From NCBI RefSeq assembly GCF_035784015.1, contig NZ_JALKOW010000003.1: a DNA stretch of 64,000 nucleotides; one strand, written 5' to 3'. The translations under genes and the position numbers were made by a program. The DNA is from Comamonas sp009360615. Its GTDB lineage: Bacteria; Pseudomonadota; Gammaproteobacteria; Burkholderiales; Burkholderiaceae_C. Below are positions 25,493 to 37,104 of the stretch, piece by piece. Positions within the stretch are counted from its first letter, which is position 1. Each line of letters opens with the position of its first letter. The notes under the pieces are model-generated. The model made no database searches, was not told where the DNA came from, and saw only the letters and a list, made by a program, of their open reading frames with translations.

Positions 25493-26779
25493 ATGGGTAT
25501 CACTTTATTTGTTGCCATCGTCGCCCTGCTCGCGCTGGGCTTTCCGGTGGCGTTTGCGCTGGCCATCTCGGCCGCCCTGGCGGTCTTTGTGGGCGGACGT
25601 TATCCGCAGCTGATCGTCTTCAAGGAAATGTTCACGGGCATCGACAGCTTTCCGCTGATGGCCGTGCCCTTCTTCATCCTGGCCGCAGAGCTGATGTCGG
25701 GCGGTGCGCTGACTGCCGTGCTGCTGCGCTTTGCCGCCCAGTTCGTCGGCCATCTGCGCGGCGGCCTGGGCTATGCCAATGTGCTGTCGCTGACCCTGTT
25801 CTCGGGTATCTCGGGCTCGGCCCTGGCCGATGCGGCCGGCCCCGGCTCCATGATGGTCAAGATGATGGACAAGGCGGGCTACAGCCGCCCCTATGCGGCC
25901 GCGCTGACGGCCAGCACCGCCATCGTCGGCCCCATCATTCCGCCATCGGTCAGCATGATCATCTATGCGCTGCAGGATGAGAACGTGTCGGTGGGCGGCC
26001 TGTTCATGGCCGGCTTCATCCCCGGCATCCTGATCGCGCTGGCCATGGCGGCCGTGAACTGGTGGGTCTGCAAACAGCGCAATTACCGCAGCACCGAGCC
26101 ACGCCCCTCGGCCCGCGAGATGTGGAGCACCAGCTTCAAGGCCATCCCCGCGCTGATGCTCATCGTCCTCATCGTGGTCGGCATCCGTTTCGGCATCTTC
26201 ACGCCCACGGAAGCGTCGGTGGTGGCCGTGTTCTATGCCCTGGTCTGTGGCAAATGGGTTTACCGCACGCTCAAGTGGTCCGCCCTGCCCGGCATCCTCG
26301 CGCGCTCGGCCATGCTCACGGCCTCGGTGCTGCTGGTGATGGCCACCTCGGCCGCGTTTGCCTGGGTGCTCACGGTGGAAGGCATTCCGCAGTATCTGTC
26401 GGAGCTGATCGTGAGCTGGGAACTCTCGCCCGTGATGTTCCTGATTGCCGTGAACATTCTGCTGCTGGTCTTCGGCATCTTCATGGAGCCGCTGCCGGGC
26501 GTGATGATTCTGGTGCCCATTCTCGCGCCCATCGCCTTCAGCCTGGGCATCGATCCCACGCACTTCGCCATGGTGGTGATCGTCAACCTCACGCTGGGCA
26601 TGATCACACCGCCGGTCGGCGGCCTGCTGTTCGTGACCGCCGTGTCCACGCGCGTATCCATCACCGATCTGACGCGCGAGATGCCGCTGTTCCTGCTGGC
26701 CCACTTCGTCGTGCTGTGCCTGCTGACCTTCGTCCCTGCGTTGTCCACCTGGCTGCCGCATGCTTTGGGCTTCCAGTAA
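25493..26779 (+). CDS. dctM: TRAP transporter large permease subunit (DctM family)
   Basis: 428-residue membrane protein with about 11-12 helices, the transport core of the TRAP system. Segments are GITLFVAIVALLALGFPVAFALAIS at the N-terminus, FPLMAVPFFILAAELM, LFSGISGSALADAAGPGSMM, VGPIIPPSVSMIIYAL, and the C-terminal MITPPVGGLLFVTAVSTRVSITDLTREMPLFL. It couples sodium and substrate entry with DctP. Its last 44 codons have a diverged second copy at 36097-36228. A terminator follows at 26798. Confidence 0.93.
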   Translation: MGITLFVAIVALLALGFPVAFALAISAALAVFVGGRYPQLIVFKEMFTGIDSFPLMAVPFFILAAELMSGGALTAVLLRFAAQFVGHLRGGLGYANVLSLTLFSGISGSALADAAGPGSMMVKMMDKAGYSRPYAAALTASTAIVGPIIPPSVSMIIYALQDENVSVGGLFMAGFIPGILIALAMAAVNWWVCKQRNYRSTEPRPSAREMWSTSFKAIPALMLIVLIVVGIRFGIFTPTEASVVAVFYALVCGKWVYRTLKWSALPGILARSAMLTASVLLVMATSAAFAWVLTVEGIPQYLSELIVSWELSPVMFLIAVNILLLVFGIFMEPLPGVMILVPILAPIAFSLGIDPTHFAMVVIVNLTLGMITPPVGGLLFVTAVSTRVSITDLTREMPLFLLAHFVVLCLLTFVPALSTWLPHALGFQ

Positions 26780-26797
26780 GCACCGCGCCCACCCGCC

Positions 26798-26822
26798 AAG
26801 GCTGCCTCCGGCAGCCTTTTTT
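26798..26822 (+). terminator. Terminator of the dctPQM operon
   Basis: AAGGCTGCC and GGCAGCCTT form the stem with a TCC loop, followed by six T. Confidence 0.88.
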
Positions 26823-26854
26823 CCTGGCGTTCGCACTCCTGATGTCCGGCCTTT

Positions 26855-27465
26855 TCAGCGCCCGCCGCCGATGCCGGCAGCAGCGTGCCAGGCCACGGCG
26901 CCCGCATAGCCCGCCGCAGGCTGCAGCGGTGCGCAGTCCATCCCCGCCAGCCGCCGCTGCAGCGCACCGCTCCATTCCTCCAGGCCCAGGCCCGCGCACT
27001 TGAGCCGGGCCTCGTGCTGCGTCCAGGCATGCGCGAACGCGACAAAAAACAAGGTATCCGGCACGGTATCCCGCAACGCCCGGGCGACTTCCGGCTCCAG
27101 GTACAGCCGGGCCACATCCTCCAGCTCGCAGCGCGGCACTGCGGGGTCCACCGCCTGGATATCGACTCCTACCGCTCCCGAGCCATGCCAGGCCAGCAGC
27201 GCCAGGCCTGGCGCATGGCTGATGGAGCAGTGCGGCGCTGTCAGCGGATTGCCGCGCAGGCGCAGGCGCGGCGCCTGGTTGCGCAGGTTGCTGATCTCCA
27301 GCTCGGCGTCGGTGCAGCCCCACTCCGGGGCCAGACAGGCACGCAGCGCCGCACGGGCCTGGCTGCGCGCCCTGTCTCGGTCGGTGGCGTCCAGCCCCTG
27401 CACCAAGCGCAACTGCGGTGCACCGGCTCGATGCCCGCCCGCCAGAAGGCAGGGCAGGATACGCA

Positions 27466-27466
<1 letters not shown>
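26855..27466 (-). CDS. 4'-phosphopantetheinyl transferase (Sfp/AcpT type)
   Basis: 203-residue enzyme that transfers the phosphopantetheine arm of CoA to a carrier-domain serine. The conserved blocks are CSISHAPG, the metal-binding GVDIQ, and W-T-x-x-E-A with the downstream Lys (AHAWTQHEARLKCAGLGL). The start ATG at 27466 shares one base with the stop of the synthetase gene (TGATG), so translation is coupled. This placement makes the carrier domain of that synthetase its obvious client. The termination signal of dctPQM lies back-to-back on the other side. Confidence 0.87.
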
Positions 27467-31572
<4,106 letters not shown>

Positions 31573-31976
31573 AGATCAGCGGCTTACCCGGAGCAACCAT
31601 GCTTCCGAACCTGGTGGCACCGCTCTTTTCAGTCCGTCATTATTGAGCGGAGCACCCGTTTTGGGGCTGGCGCTACCGACCTCGCACCCCTGCGTTGCAC
31701 AATGCTTACATTGATGGAGGACCGCGCTGCGCTTCGTCGGCGGCGATCTGCCATGGCGCAAGCCAGGGGATCATCGGGGGCACCGCAAACGCAAGCGCCG
31801 CCCCGGTGCCACGGGCCGGTTCACGGCACATGCCACCGGACGCAGCTTCCGTGCGGAAGATAACCGTGCCTGAGGGGGCCTGTCCCTGGGCGAGATCGTC
31901 GAGCGCATGGCACCATGCCCTACACCCAGCTCAGCCCGCGTCCAGCGGAGCGCGCGCCGTGCGTTCGATGCTGGCA
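31573..31976. other. Gap between synthetase and IclR genes, possible gene remnant
   Basis: 404 bases with no complete gene. On the minus strand one frame of about 80 codons without a start (about 31710-31952) reads like protein: WCHALDDLAQGQAPSGTVIF, then GTGAALAFAVPPMIPWLAPW, ending DEAQRGPPSM and stop. It may be the 3' remnant of a lost gene; I do not recognise the family. The synthetase promoter should also lie here. Confidence 0.35.
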
Positions 31977-32777
31977 CTAGAACAGAAGCCTGCCCATGCG
32001 CTGTGCAGCGGCCTGCAAATGCGGCAAGCCCCTGAGCGCCTGCTCCAGCGACATCCGTGCCTGCGGCGCGTGCACCGCTAGCGCTGCACGGCACAGGCCT
32101 TTGTCGTCCTTGACCGGTACGGCCACGGCAATCATTCCCAGCATGAACTCTTCGCGATCGCAGGCATAGCCATGCTCTTGAATCTGCTGCACCTCCCGGG
32201 CCATGGCGGCAGCCGATTGCAGTGTGCTCGAAGTGCACGGCGTGAACACCAGGTTTTCCAGCACGGCATGGCGACGCTGATCCGGCATATGTGCCAGGAA
32301 AAGTTTGCCGCTGGCAGTGGCATGCAAGGGCACCAGGGATCCGACTTCCAGCTGCATGCGCAAGGGCCAATGCGTCTCCACCCGGTCCAGATAACGGACA
32401 CGCGTTCCATCAAGCACCGTGAGGTTGCAGGTTTCACCCAGCGTCTGCACCAGCTGTGACAAAACCTCGTGGCGCAGGGCATGGCGCGGATCGCATTGCA
32501 GGGCTTTCACCGCAAGGCTGAGCAAGCGAGGGCCCGGTGCAAAGCTGCGATCACCCTCATGCCGCGCAAGCCACTGCCGCGACTCCAGTCCCGCGCACAA
32601 ACGAGAAGCCGTGGCCTTGGGAAAGTTCAACGCGTTGGCGATGTCCATCAGACCCGGAGGTTCGCTGCTCTGGGTCACGTAATCCAGCACCGCGAGCGCA
32701 CGATCCGACATGGAGCTGGGATCTTCCTGCGGCGTCTGTGCGGCGTCGCAAGCACTTTGTGGAATAGCTACAGGCAT
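31977..32777 (-). CDS. IclR-family transcriptional regulator
   Basis: 266-residue regulator. The N-terminal winged helix-turn-helix is ALAVLDYVTQSSEPPGLMDIANALNFPKATASRLCAGLESRQWL. The C-terminal effector domain has GETCNLTVLDGTRVRYLDRVE, LVPLHATASGKLFLAH and EFMLGMIAVAVPVKD. It is divergent from a GMC dehydrogenase and MHS transporter, which it most likely controls in response to a small organic ligand. A 15-base palindrome of IclR geometry lies between them at 32900. The ATG at 32777 is used; an internal ATG at 32711 (MSDRALAV) is a credible alternative. Confidence 0.9.
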   Translation of the reverse strand: MPVAIPQSACDAAQTPQEDPSSMSDRALAVLDYVTQSSEPPGLMDIANALNFPKATASRLCAGLESRQWLARHEGDRSFAPGPRLLSLAVKALQCDPRHALRHEVLSQLVQTLGETCNLTVLDGTRVRYLDRVETHWPLRMQLEVGSLVPLHATASGKLFLAHMPDQRRHAVLENLVFTPCTSSTLQSAAAMAREVQQIQEHGYACDREEFMLGMIAVAVPVKDDKGLCRAALAVHAPQARMSLEQALRGLPHLQAAAQRMGRLLF

Positions 32778-32887
32778 GACCGGAATGATGGCACAGCTCG
32801 CGAATACGCCAGGTAAAAGCCCGTGCGTCCCGGTATTTACACCAGCCCGGGAAAGCGCGGATTACAGGCATCCTCCATCCCCATAAA

Positions 32888-32914
32888 GTTCCACCAAAAG
32901 GAACAAATAGTTCC
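32888..32914. promoter_or_regulatory. Candidate IclR-type operator (GTTCC/GGAAC triple half-site)
   Basis: GTTCC at 32888, GGAAC at 32900 and GTTCC at 32910. The last two form the exact 15-base palindrome GGAACAAATAGTTCC; the first two form a second, wider inverted pair. It lies 28-54 bases upstream of the GMC start, in the divergent gap from the IclR gene. Confidence 0.6.
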
Positions 32915-32941
32915 CATCAGCAAAACAGAAGGGGGTTGCCC

Positions 32942-34588
32942 GTGTCAGACGCGATCGCAAGTTATGACTACGTCATTGTGGGTGCCGGCTCTGCAGGATG
33001 TGTTCTCGCTGCACGGCTTTCCGAAGACCCCGGCAACAAAGTCCTGCTGCTGGAGGCCGGGCCTCCGGATCGCTCCCCCTGGATCCACCTGCCCATCGGC
33101 TACGGCAAGACCATGTGGAGCCCCCGTTACAACTGGCGCTTCGAGACGGACCCCGATCCTCATATGAACGGGCGAAGAATCTACTGGCCCCGGGGCAAGA
33201 CCTTGGGAGGAAGCAGCTCCATCAACGGCCTGATCTATGTGCGGGGACAGGCGCAGGACTACGATCACTGGGCTGCGCTGGGCAACCCAGGCTGGTCTTA
33301 TGAAGACGTGCTTCCCTATTTCATCAAGTCCGAAGGCAATGCAAGAGGGGCGAACGATTTCCATGGCGCTGCCGGCCCGCTCAAGGTCTCGGACATCGAG
33401 GCCAGGCATGAGTTGATCGAAGCCTTTATTGCCGGTGCCCTGCAGGTCGGCGTCCCGCGCACCCGGGACTTCAACGGGCCGCAGCAAGAAGGTGCTGGCT
33501 ACTACCAGCTCACGACGAGCAAGGGCCTGCGCTGCAGCACCGCAAGAGGCTATCTGAACCCCGCTCGCAAGCGTCCCAATCTCCAGATCGAGACCGGTGC
33601 CATGGCCACCGGACTGATCATGCGCGGCAAGCGAGCCATCGGCGTGAACTTTCGCCAGAACGGTCAGGTGCACAAGGCCATGGCGCGGGCAGAGGTCATC
33701 CTGTCTGCCGGAGCCATTCAATCGCCTCAGCTTCTGCAGCTGTCGGGCATAGGACCGCGCTCGCTGCTGCAGAACCTCGGAATTCCCGTCGTGCACGAGT
33801 TGCCGGGAGTGGGTGAGAACCTGCAAGATCATTTGCAGATCCGTCTGAGCTACGAGTGCAGCAAGCCGATCACCACCAACGACCAGTTGAACTCTTGGAT
33901 TGGCACGACCAGACTGGGTCTGGAATGGCTTTTCCATCGCTCGGGCCCCCTGGCCGTCGGCATCAACCAGGGAGGATGCTTCATGCGGGCCCTCAGGAAC
34001 GCCGACGGAAGCCCCACAGCCAGCACCCCGGACATCCAGTTTCACGTGTCCACGCTCTCTGCGGACATGGCCGGTGGCAAGGTCCACCCATACTCGGGCT
34101 TCACCATGTCGGTGTGTCAGTTGCGCCCCGAATCTCGCGGCCACGTGCGCATCCGGTCCAAAGATCCCTTTGCTCCGCCATCGATGCAACCCCACTACCT
34201 GAGCACGGAACTCGATCAGCGCACCAATGTGGCCGCCATTCGCTGTGCCAGACGGATCGCGCAATCAGAGGCCATGTCTCCTTATGTCAGGCGGGAAGTC
34301 AAACCGGGTCCGCAGACGCAAAGCGATGAGGAACTGCTCGAGTTCTGCCGCGATAACGGCGCCACGATCTTCCACCCCAGCGGAACCTGTCGCATGGGTG
34401 TGGCCCAGGACCCGATGGCCGTGGTGGATGCGCGCTTGCGCGTCCACGGCATCCAGGGCCTGCGTGTGGTCGATTGCTCGATCATGCCGACGCTGGTCTC
34501 AGGCAACACCAACGCCCCCGTCGTGATGATTGCCGAAAAGGCATCCGATCTGATCCATGAGGATGCAAGGCAGTTTCAGGTCGCATGA
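32942..34588 (+). CDS. GMC-family FAD-dependent alcohol/choline-type dehydrogenase
   Basis: 548-residue flavoprotein of the glucose-methanol-choline oxidoreductase family. The ADP-binding fold is YDYVIVGAGSAGCVLAARLSED; the first GMC signature is in PRGKTLGGSSSINGLIYVRG; the second is SAGAIQSPQLLQLSGIGP. The active-site His is in FHPSGTCRMG and the closing FAD segment is SGNTNAPVVMIAEKASD. It oxidises a primary alcohol of unknown identity. The GTG at 32942 is chosen because AAGGGGG lies about 6 bases upstream; a TTG at 32936 is possible. It is followed after 44 bases by an MHS transporter, suggesting uptake and oxidation of the same compound. Confidence 0.9.
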   Translation: MSDAIASYDYVIVGAGSAGCVLAARLSEDPGNKVLLLEAGPPDRSPWIHLPIGYGKTMWSPRYNWRFETDPDPHMNGRRIYWPRGKTLGGSSSINGLIYVRGQAQDYDHWAALGNPGWSYEDVLPYFIKSEGNARGANDFHGAAGPLKVSDIEARHELIEAFIAGALQVGVPRTRDFNGPQQEGAGYYQLTTSKGLRCSTARGYLNPARKRPNLQIETGAMATGLIMRGKRAIGVNFRQNGQVHKAMARAEVILSAGAIQSPQLLQLSGIGPRSLLQNLGIPVVHELPGVGENLQDHLQIRLSYECSKPITTNDQLNSWIGTTRLGLEWLFHRSGPLAVGINQGGCFMRALRNADGSPTASTPDIQFHVSTLSADMAGGKVHPYSGFTMSVCQLRPESRGHVRIRSKDPFAPPSMQPHYLSTELDQRTNVAAIRCARRIAQSEAMSPYVRREVKPGPQTQSDEELLEFCRDNGATIFHPSGTCRMGVAQDPMAVVDARLRVHGIQGLRVVDCSIMPTLVSGNTNAPVVMIAEKASDLIHEDARQFQVA

Positions 34589-34632
34589 CTGCCTGAAGGC
34601 TCAAACCCCGCGACAAGACACCAGGAGACATC

Positions 34633-35970
34633 ATGGCAAAAGACAGTGATCCCAAGGTCGTTCGCAAGGTCGTCACCTCCGCACTGATCGGAGCCACCAT
34701 CGAGTGGTATGACTTCTTTCTGTACGGCGTTGTCGCCGGCATCGTGTTCAGCAAGCTCTATTTTCCGGGGGAAGATCCGCTGATCTCCACCCTTCTGGCC
34801 TACACCACCTTCGCCGTCGGCTTTGTCACCCGGCCTCTTGGCGGCGTCATTTTCGGCCACTTCGGCGACAAGCTCGGACGCAAGAGCATGCTGGTCATCA
34901 CGCTCATGATCATGGGCATTTCGACCTTTCTCATCGGACTGGCTCCGACCTACGCGCAGATCGGCATCGCCGCGCCGATCCTGCTGTTGCTGCTGCGCAT
35001 CGCGCAAGGGATCGGGCTGGGCGGAGAATGGGGCGGAGCCGTGCTGATGGCCTATGAGTATGCGCCCAAGCACCAGCAGGGCTTCTACGCTTCACTGCCT
35101 CAAATTGGCCTGGCCATAGGCTTGTTCATGGCATCGGGCGTCGTGGCACTGCTGTCGTGGCTCTGCACCGACGAGCAATTCATGGACTGGGGCTGGCGCA
35201 TCGCTTTCCTGATCTCGGGCCTGATGGTGCTGGTCGGCATGTACATTCGCCTGCACGTGAAGGAGACGCCGGAGTTCTCCGCCGTCAAGGCACACAATGC
35301 GCAAACGGCCATCCCCTTTCTTGACATGATGCGCCGCTATCCTGGCAACGTGCTCAAGGGCATGGGAGCCCGCTATATCGACGGCGTGTTTTTCAACGTC
35401 TTCGGCGTGTTCTCCATCAGCTACCTGACCAGCACCGTGAAGATATCGCGGACCGATGCACTGATGGGCGTGATGCTGGCAGCCGTGGTGATGTGCTTCA
35501 CCATCCCGTTCTTTGGCCGCATGTCCGACAGGCTTGGGCGCGCACGAACCTATATGTGGGGCTCCGTCATTACCGCCATCTCGGCGTTTCCAGCCTTCTG
35601 GCTGATGACGAACAGCAACGGCAATGCGATGCTGATCTGGGCTGCCATCGTCATTCCGTTTGGCGTGCTTTATGCATCGGTCTATGGTCCGGAAGCAGCG
35701 CTTTTCTGCGACCTTTTCGACGCCAAGGTTCGCTACACCGGCATCTCCTTCGTCTATCAGTTCTCGGGCATCTTTGCGGCGGGCATCACTCCCATCATCG
35801 CGACCAGCCTGATCAAGGCAGGTGACGGCTCGCCCTGGCTGATCTGCCTATACGTCCTGTTTGCCGGCCTGGTCTCCGCCTTGTGCGCCATGTCCATAGG
35901 CCGCAGCCCGCAAGCGCAGGCTGAAAGCCAGCCCGACACTCGCCCGGCAAGCACGTACAGAAGTGCTTGA
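34633..35970 (+). CDS. MFS transporter, metabolite:H+ symporter (MHS) family
   Basis: 445-residue, 12-helix symporter of the ShiA/ProP branch. Typical segments are ALIGATIEWYDFFLYGVVAGIVFSKLYFP, TRPLGGVIFGHFGDKLGRKSMLV (motif A), RIAQGIGLGGEWGGAVLMAYEYAPK and GRMSDRLGRARTYMWG. The ATG at 34633 has AGGAG 6 bases upstream. It is downstream of the GMC dehydrogenase in the presumed IclR-controlled operon and so probably imports its substrate or a related acid. Confidence 0.9.
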   Translation: MAKDSDPKVVRKVVTSALIGATIEWYDFFLYGVVAGIVFSKLYFPGEDPLISTLLAYTTFAVGFVTRPLGGVIFGHFGDKLGRKSMLVITLMIMGISTFLIGLAPTYAQIGIAAPILLLLLRIAQGIGLGGEWGGAVLMAYEYAPKHQQGFYASLPQIGLAIGLFMASGVVALLSWLCTDEQFMDWGWRIAFLISGLMVLVGMYIRLHVKETPEFSAVKAHNAQTAIPFLDMMRRYPGNVLKGMGARYIDGVFFNVFGVFSISYLTSTVKISRTDALMGVMLAAVVMCFTIPFFGRMSDRLGRARTYMWGSVITAISAFPAFWLMTNSNGNAMLIWAAIVIPFGVLYASVYGPEAALFCDLFDAKVRYTGISFVYQFSGIFAAGITPIIATSLIKAGDGSPWLICLYVLFAGLVSALCAMSIGRSPQAQAESQPDTRPASTYRSA

Positions 35971-36014
35971 ACGTCGATCCGAGACGGGGCAATACCCGAC
36001 CCTGGGCCACGGCA

Positions 36015-36105
36015 TCAGCCTCTGGCCAGCACAGGCGCCAGTGCCTTGCCGGTGTGGGTGCCGATGCTGACCTGCGCCTCGGAGGTTCCCGTGGCCACGC
36101 GCGTG
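36015..36105 (-). pseudogene. Diverged fragment of a uvrA 3' end
   Basis: On the minus strand this encodes a uvrA-like tail with its own stop, TSEAQVSIGTHTGKALAPV then LARG. It matches the end of the full uvrA gene at 37105 (GIGTHTGKALAPVLAR), with several mismatches. Everything 5' of it is missing, replaced by a dctM fragment on the opposite strand. Confidence 0.8.
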
Positions 36106-36228
36106 CCCATCACCGAGTTGACGCGCGAGATGCCGCTGTTCCTGCTGGCCCACTTCGTCGTGCTGTGCCTGCTGACCTTTATCCCCGAGCTGTCGACCTG
36201 GCTACCGCATACGCTGGGCTTCCAGTAA
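36097..36228 (+). pseudogene. Diverged fragment of a dctM 3' end
   Basis: About 132 bases encode TRVPITELTREMPLFLLAHF through the stop, matching the last 44 codons of dctM at 26648-26779. Roughly 15 base changes separate the copies, most of them silent, so it came from a diverged homologue and is not a fresh duplication. The 5' part is absent and the frame abuts the uvrA fragment. Confidence 0.85.
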
Positions 36229-36248
36229 AGCGGAGTGTGCAGAACCAC

Positions 36249-36279
36249 AAGGCCTGCGTTTATCACGGGGGCCTTTTTT
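36249..36279 (+). terminator. Terminator after the dctM remnant
   Basis: AAGGCC pairs with GGCCTT, followed by a T run. It occupies the position of a dctM operon terminator and is probably inherited with the fragment. Confidence 0.7.
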
Positions 36280-36327
36280 CGATCAGAAATCGGTGCCGCT
36301 GACTCATGAACACCATGAGCGTACGCG

Positions 36328-37089
36328 CTACAAGCGACGTTCACTCACTTCCACGCGAGCGCCCAGACCCTCGAAATGCTGCACCAGGCGGTCCTTTTGC
36401 AAGGCGCTGACGCTATCGTCGAGCAGCGTCAGCGGCAGCCGTGTCTTGAGTTTCAGCAGCTCCTGTGCAGACAGCGTCGTGAAGATTTTCCTGAGCGCCA
36501 GCATGACCCTGGCCGGGTCGGGCCCCAGCTCCAGCAGGCGCACGGTGTAGAAGATGGTGGAAGAGCGCGTTTCACGCGGCACAAGTGGCGCTCTGGCGGC
36601 CTTGGCCTGCACATGCGCCATCAACTCCTCGAGCGAGGCAAACAACGGCCTGGCCGCGCGGTGCGGCTCGTCATGCCACTTCCACAGCACAGGCACTTCG
36701 GGCCGGCTCATGTCACCGATCAGCGGGTCGCCATCCAGGCCATGGGTCAGCACCAGCCAGTGCGGGCTCCAGCCATCCGCCACCGCACCATCGATCCAGC
36801 GCAGATCACCGGGCGTGCTGGCCTTGAGGTCCAGGCCGAAGCGGTACTCACCAGTCTGAGACCACAGCCCTGCCGCATCGGTGGCGCGCTGCATCGCGAG
36901 CCGGTTGCCCGCGCCTTCACGCCATGCAGGAAGCTGCAGCCACGGCAGCGCATCCTTCCAGCCACGCGCCCACGTCATCCAGGCCTGCACCGCCGGCGGC
37001 AGCGGTGGGTGCGCGATCTGCGCCATCCACGCGACACGCGAGGCGGCCAGCTCCGCCGGTGCAGGAAAGTTGCTGCGCGAGAAGGACAT
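36328..37089 (-). CDS. Conserved hypothetical protein with L7/L12-like C-terminal domain
   Basis: 253 residues, no known function. The middle part (WSPHWLVLTHGLDGDPLIGDMSRPEVPVLWKWHDEP... SLEELMAHV) resembles SUKH/SMI1-KNR4-type folds, with a Trp-rich core and a target-region loop. The last 60 residues (PARVMLALRKIFTTLSAQELLKLKTRLPLTLLDD... FEGLGARVEV) have the helix-helix-strand pattern of the ribosomal L7/L12 C-terminal domain. It starts 15 bases after the uvrA stop on the same strand and may be co-transcribed. Both domain assignments are by eye. Confidence 0.65.
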   Translation of the reverse strand: MSFSRSNFPAPAELAASRVAWMAQIAHPPLPPAVQAWMTWARGWKDALPWLQLPAWREGAGNRLAMQRATDAAGLWSQTGEYRFGLDLKASTPGDLRWIDGAVADGWSPHWLVLTHGLDGDPLIGDMSRPEVPVLWKWHDEPHRAARPLFASLEELMAHVQAKAARAPLVPRETRSSTIFYTVRLLELGPDPARVMLALRKIFTTLSAQELLKLKTRLPLTLLDDSVSALQKDRLVQHFEGLGARVEVSERRL

Positions 37090-37104
37090 GGTGCGCGCCG
37101 CCTC

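Noticed and set aside
31695..32081. 128-codon plus-strand frame in the synthetase-IclR gap
   Set aside because: Overlaps the IclR 3' end and has no protein-like composition or ribosome site; the minus-strand frame is the better candidate.
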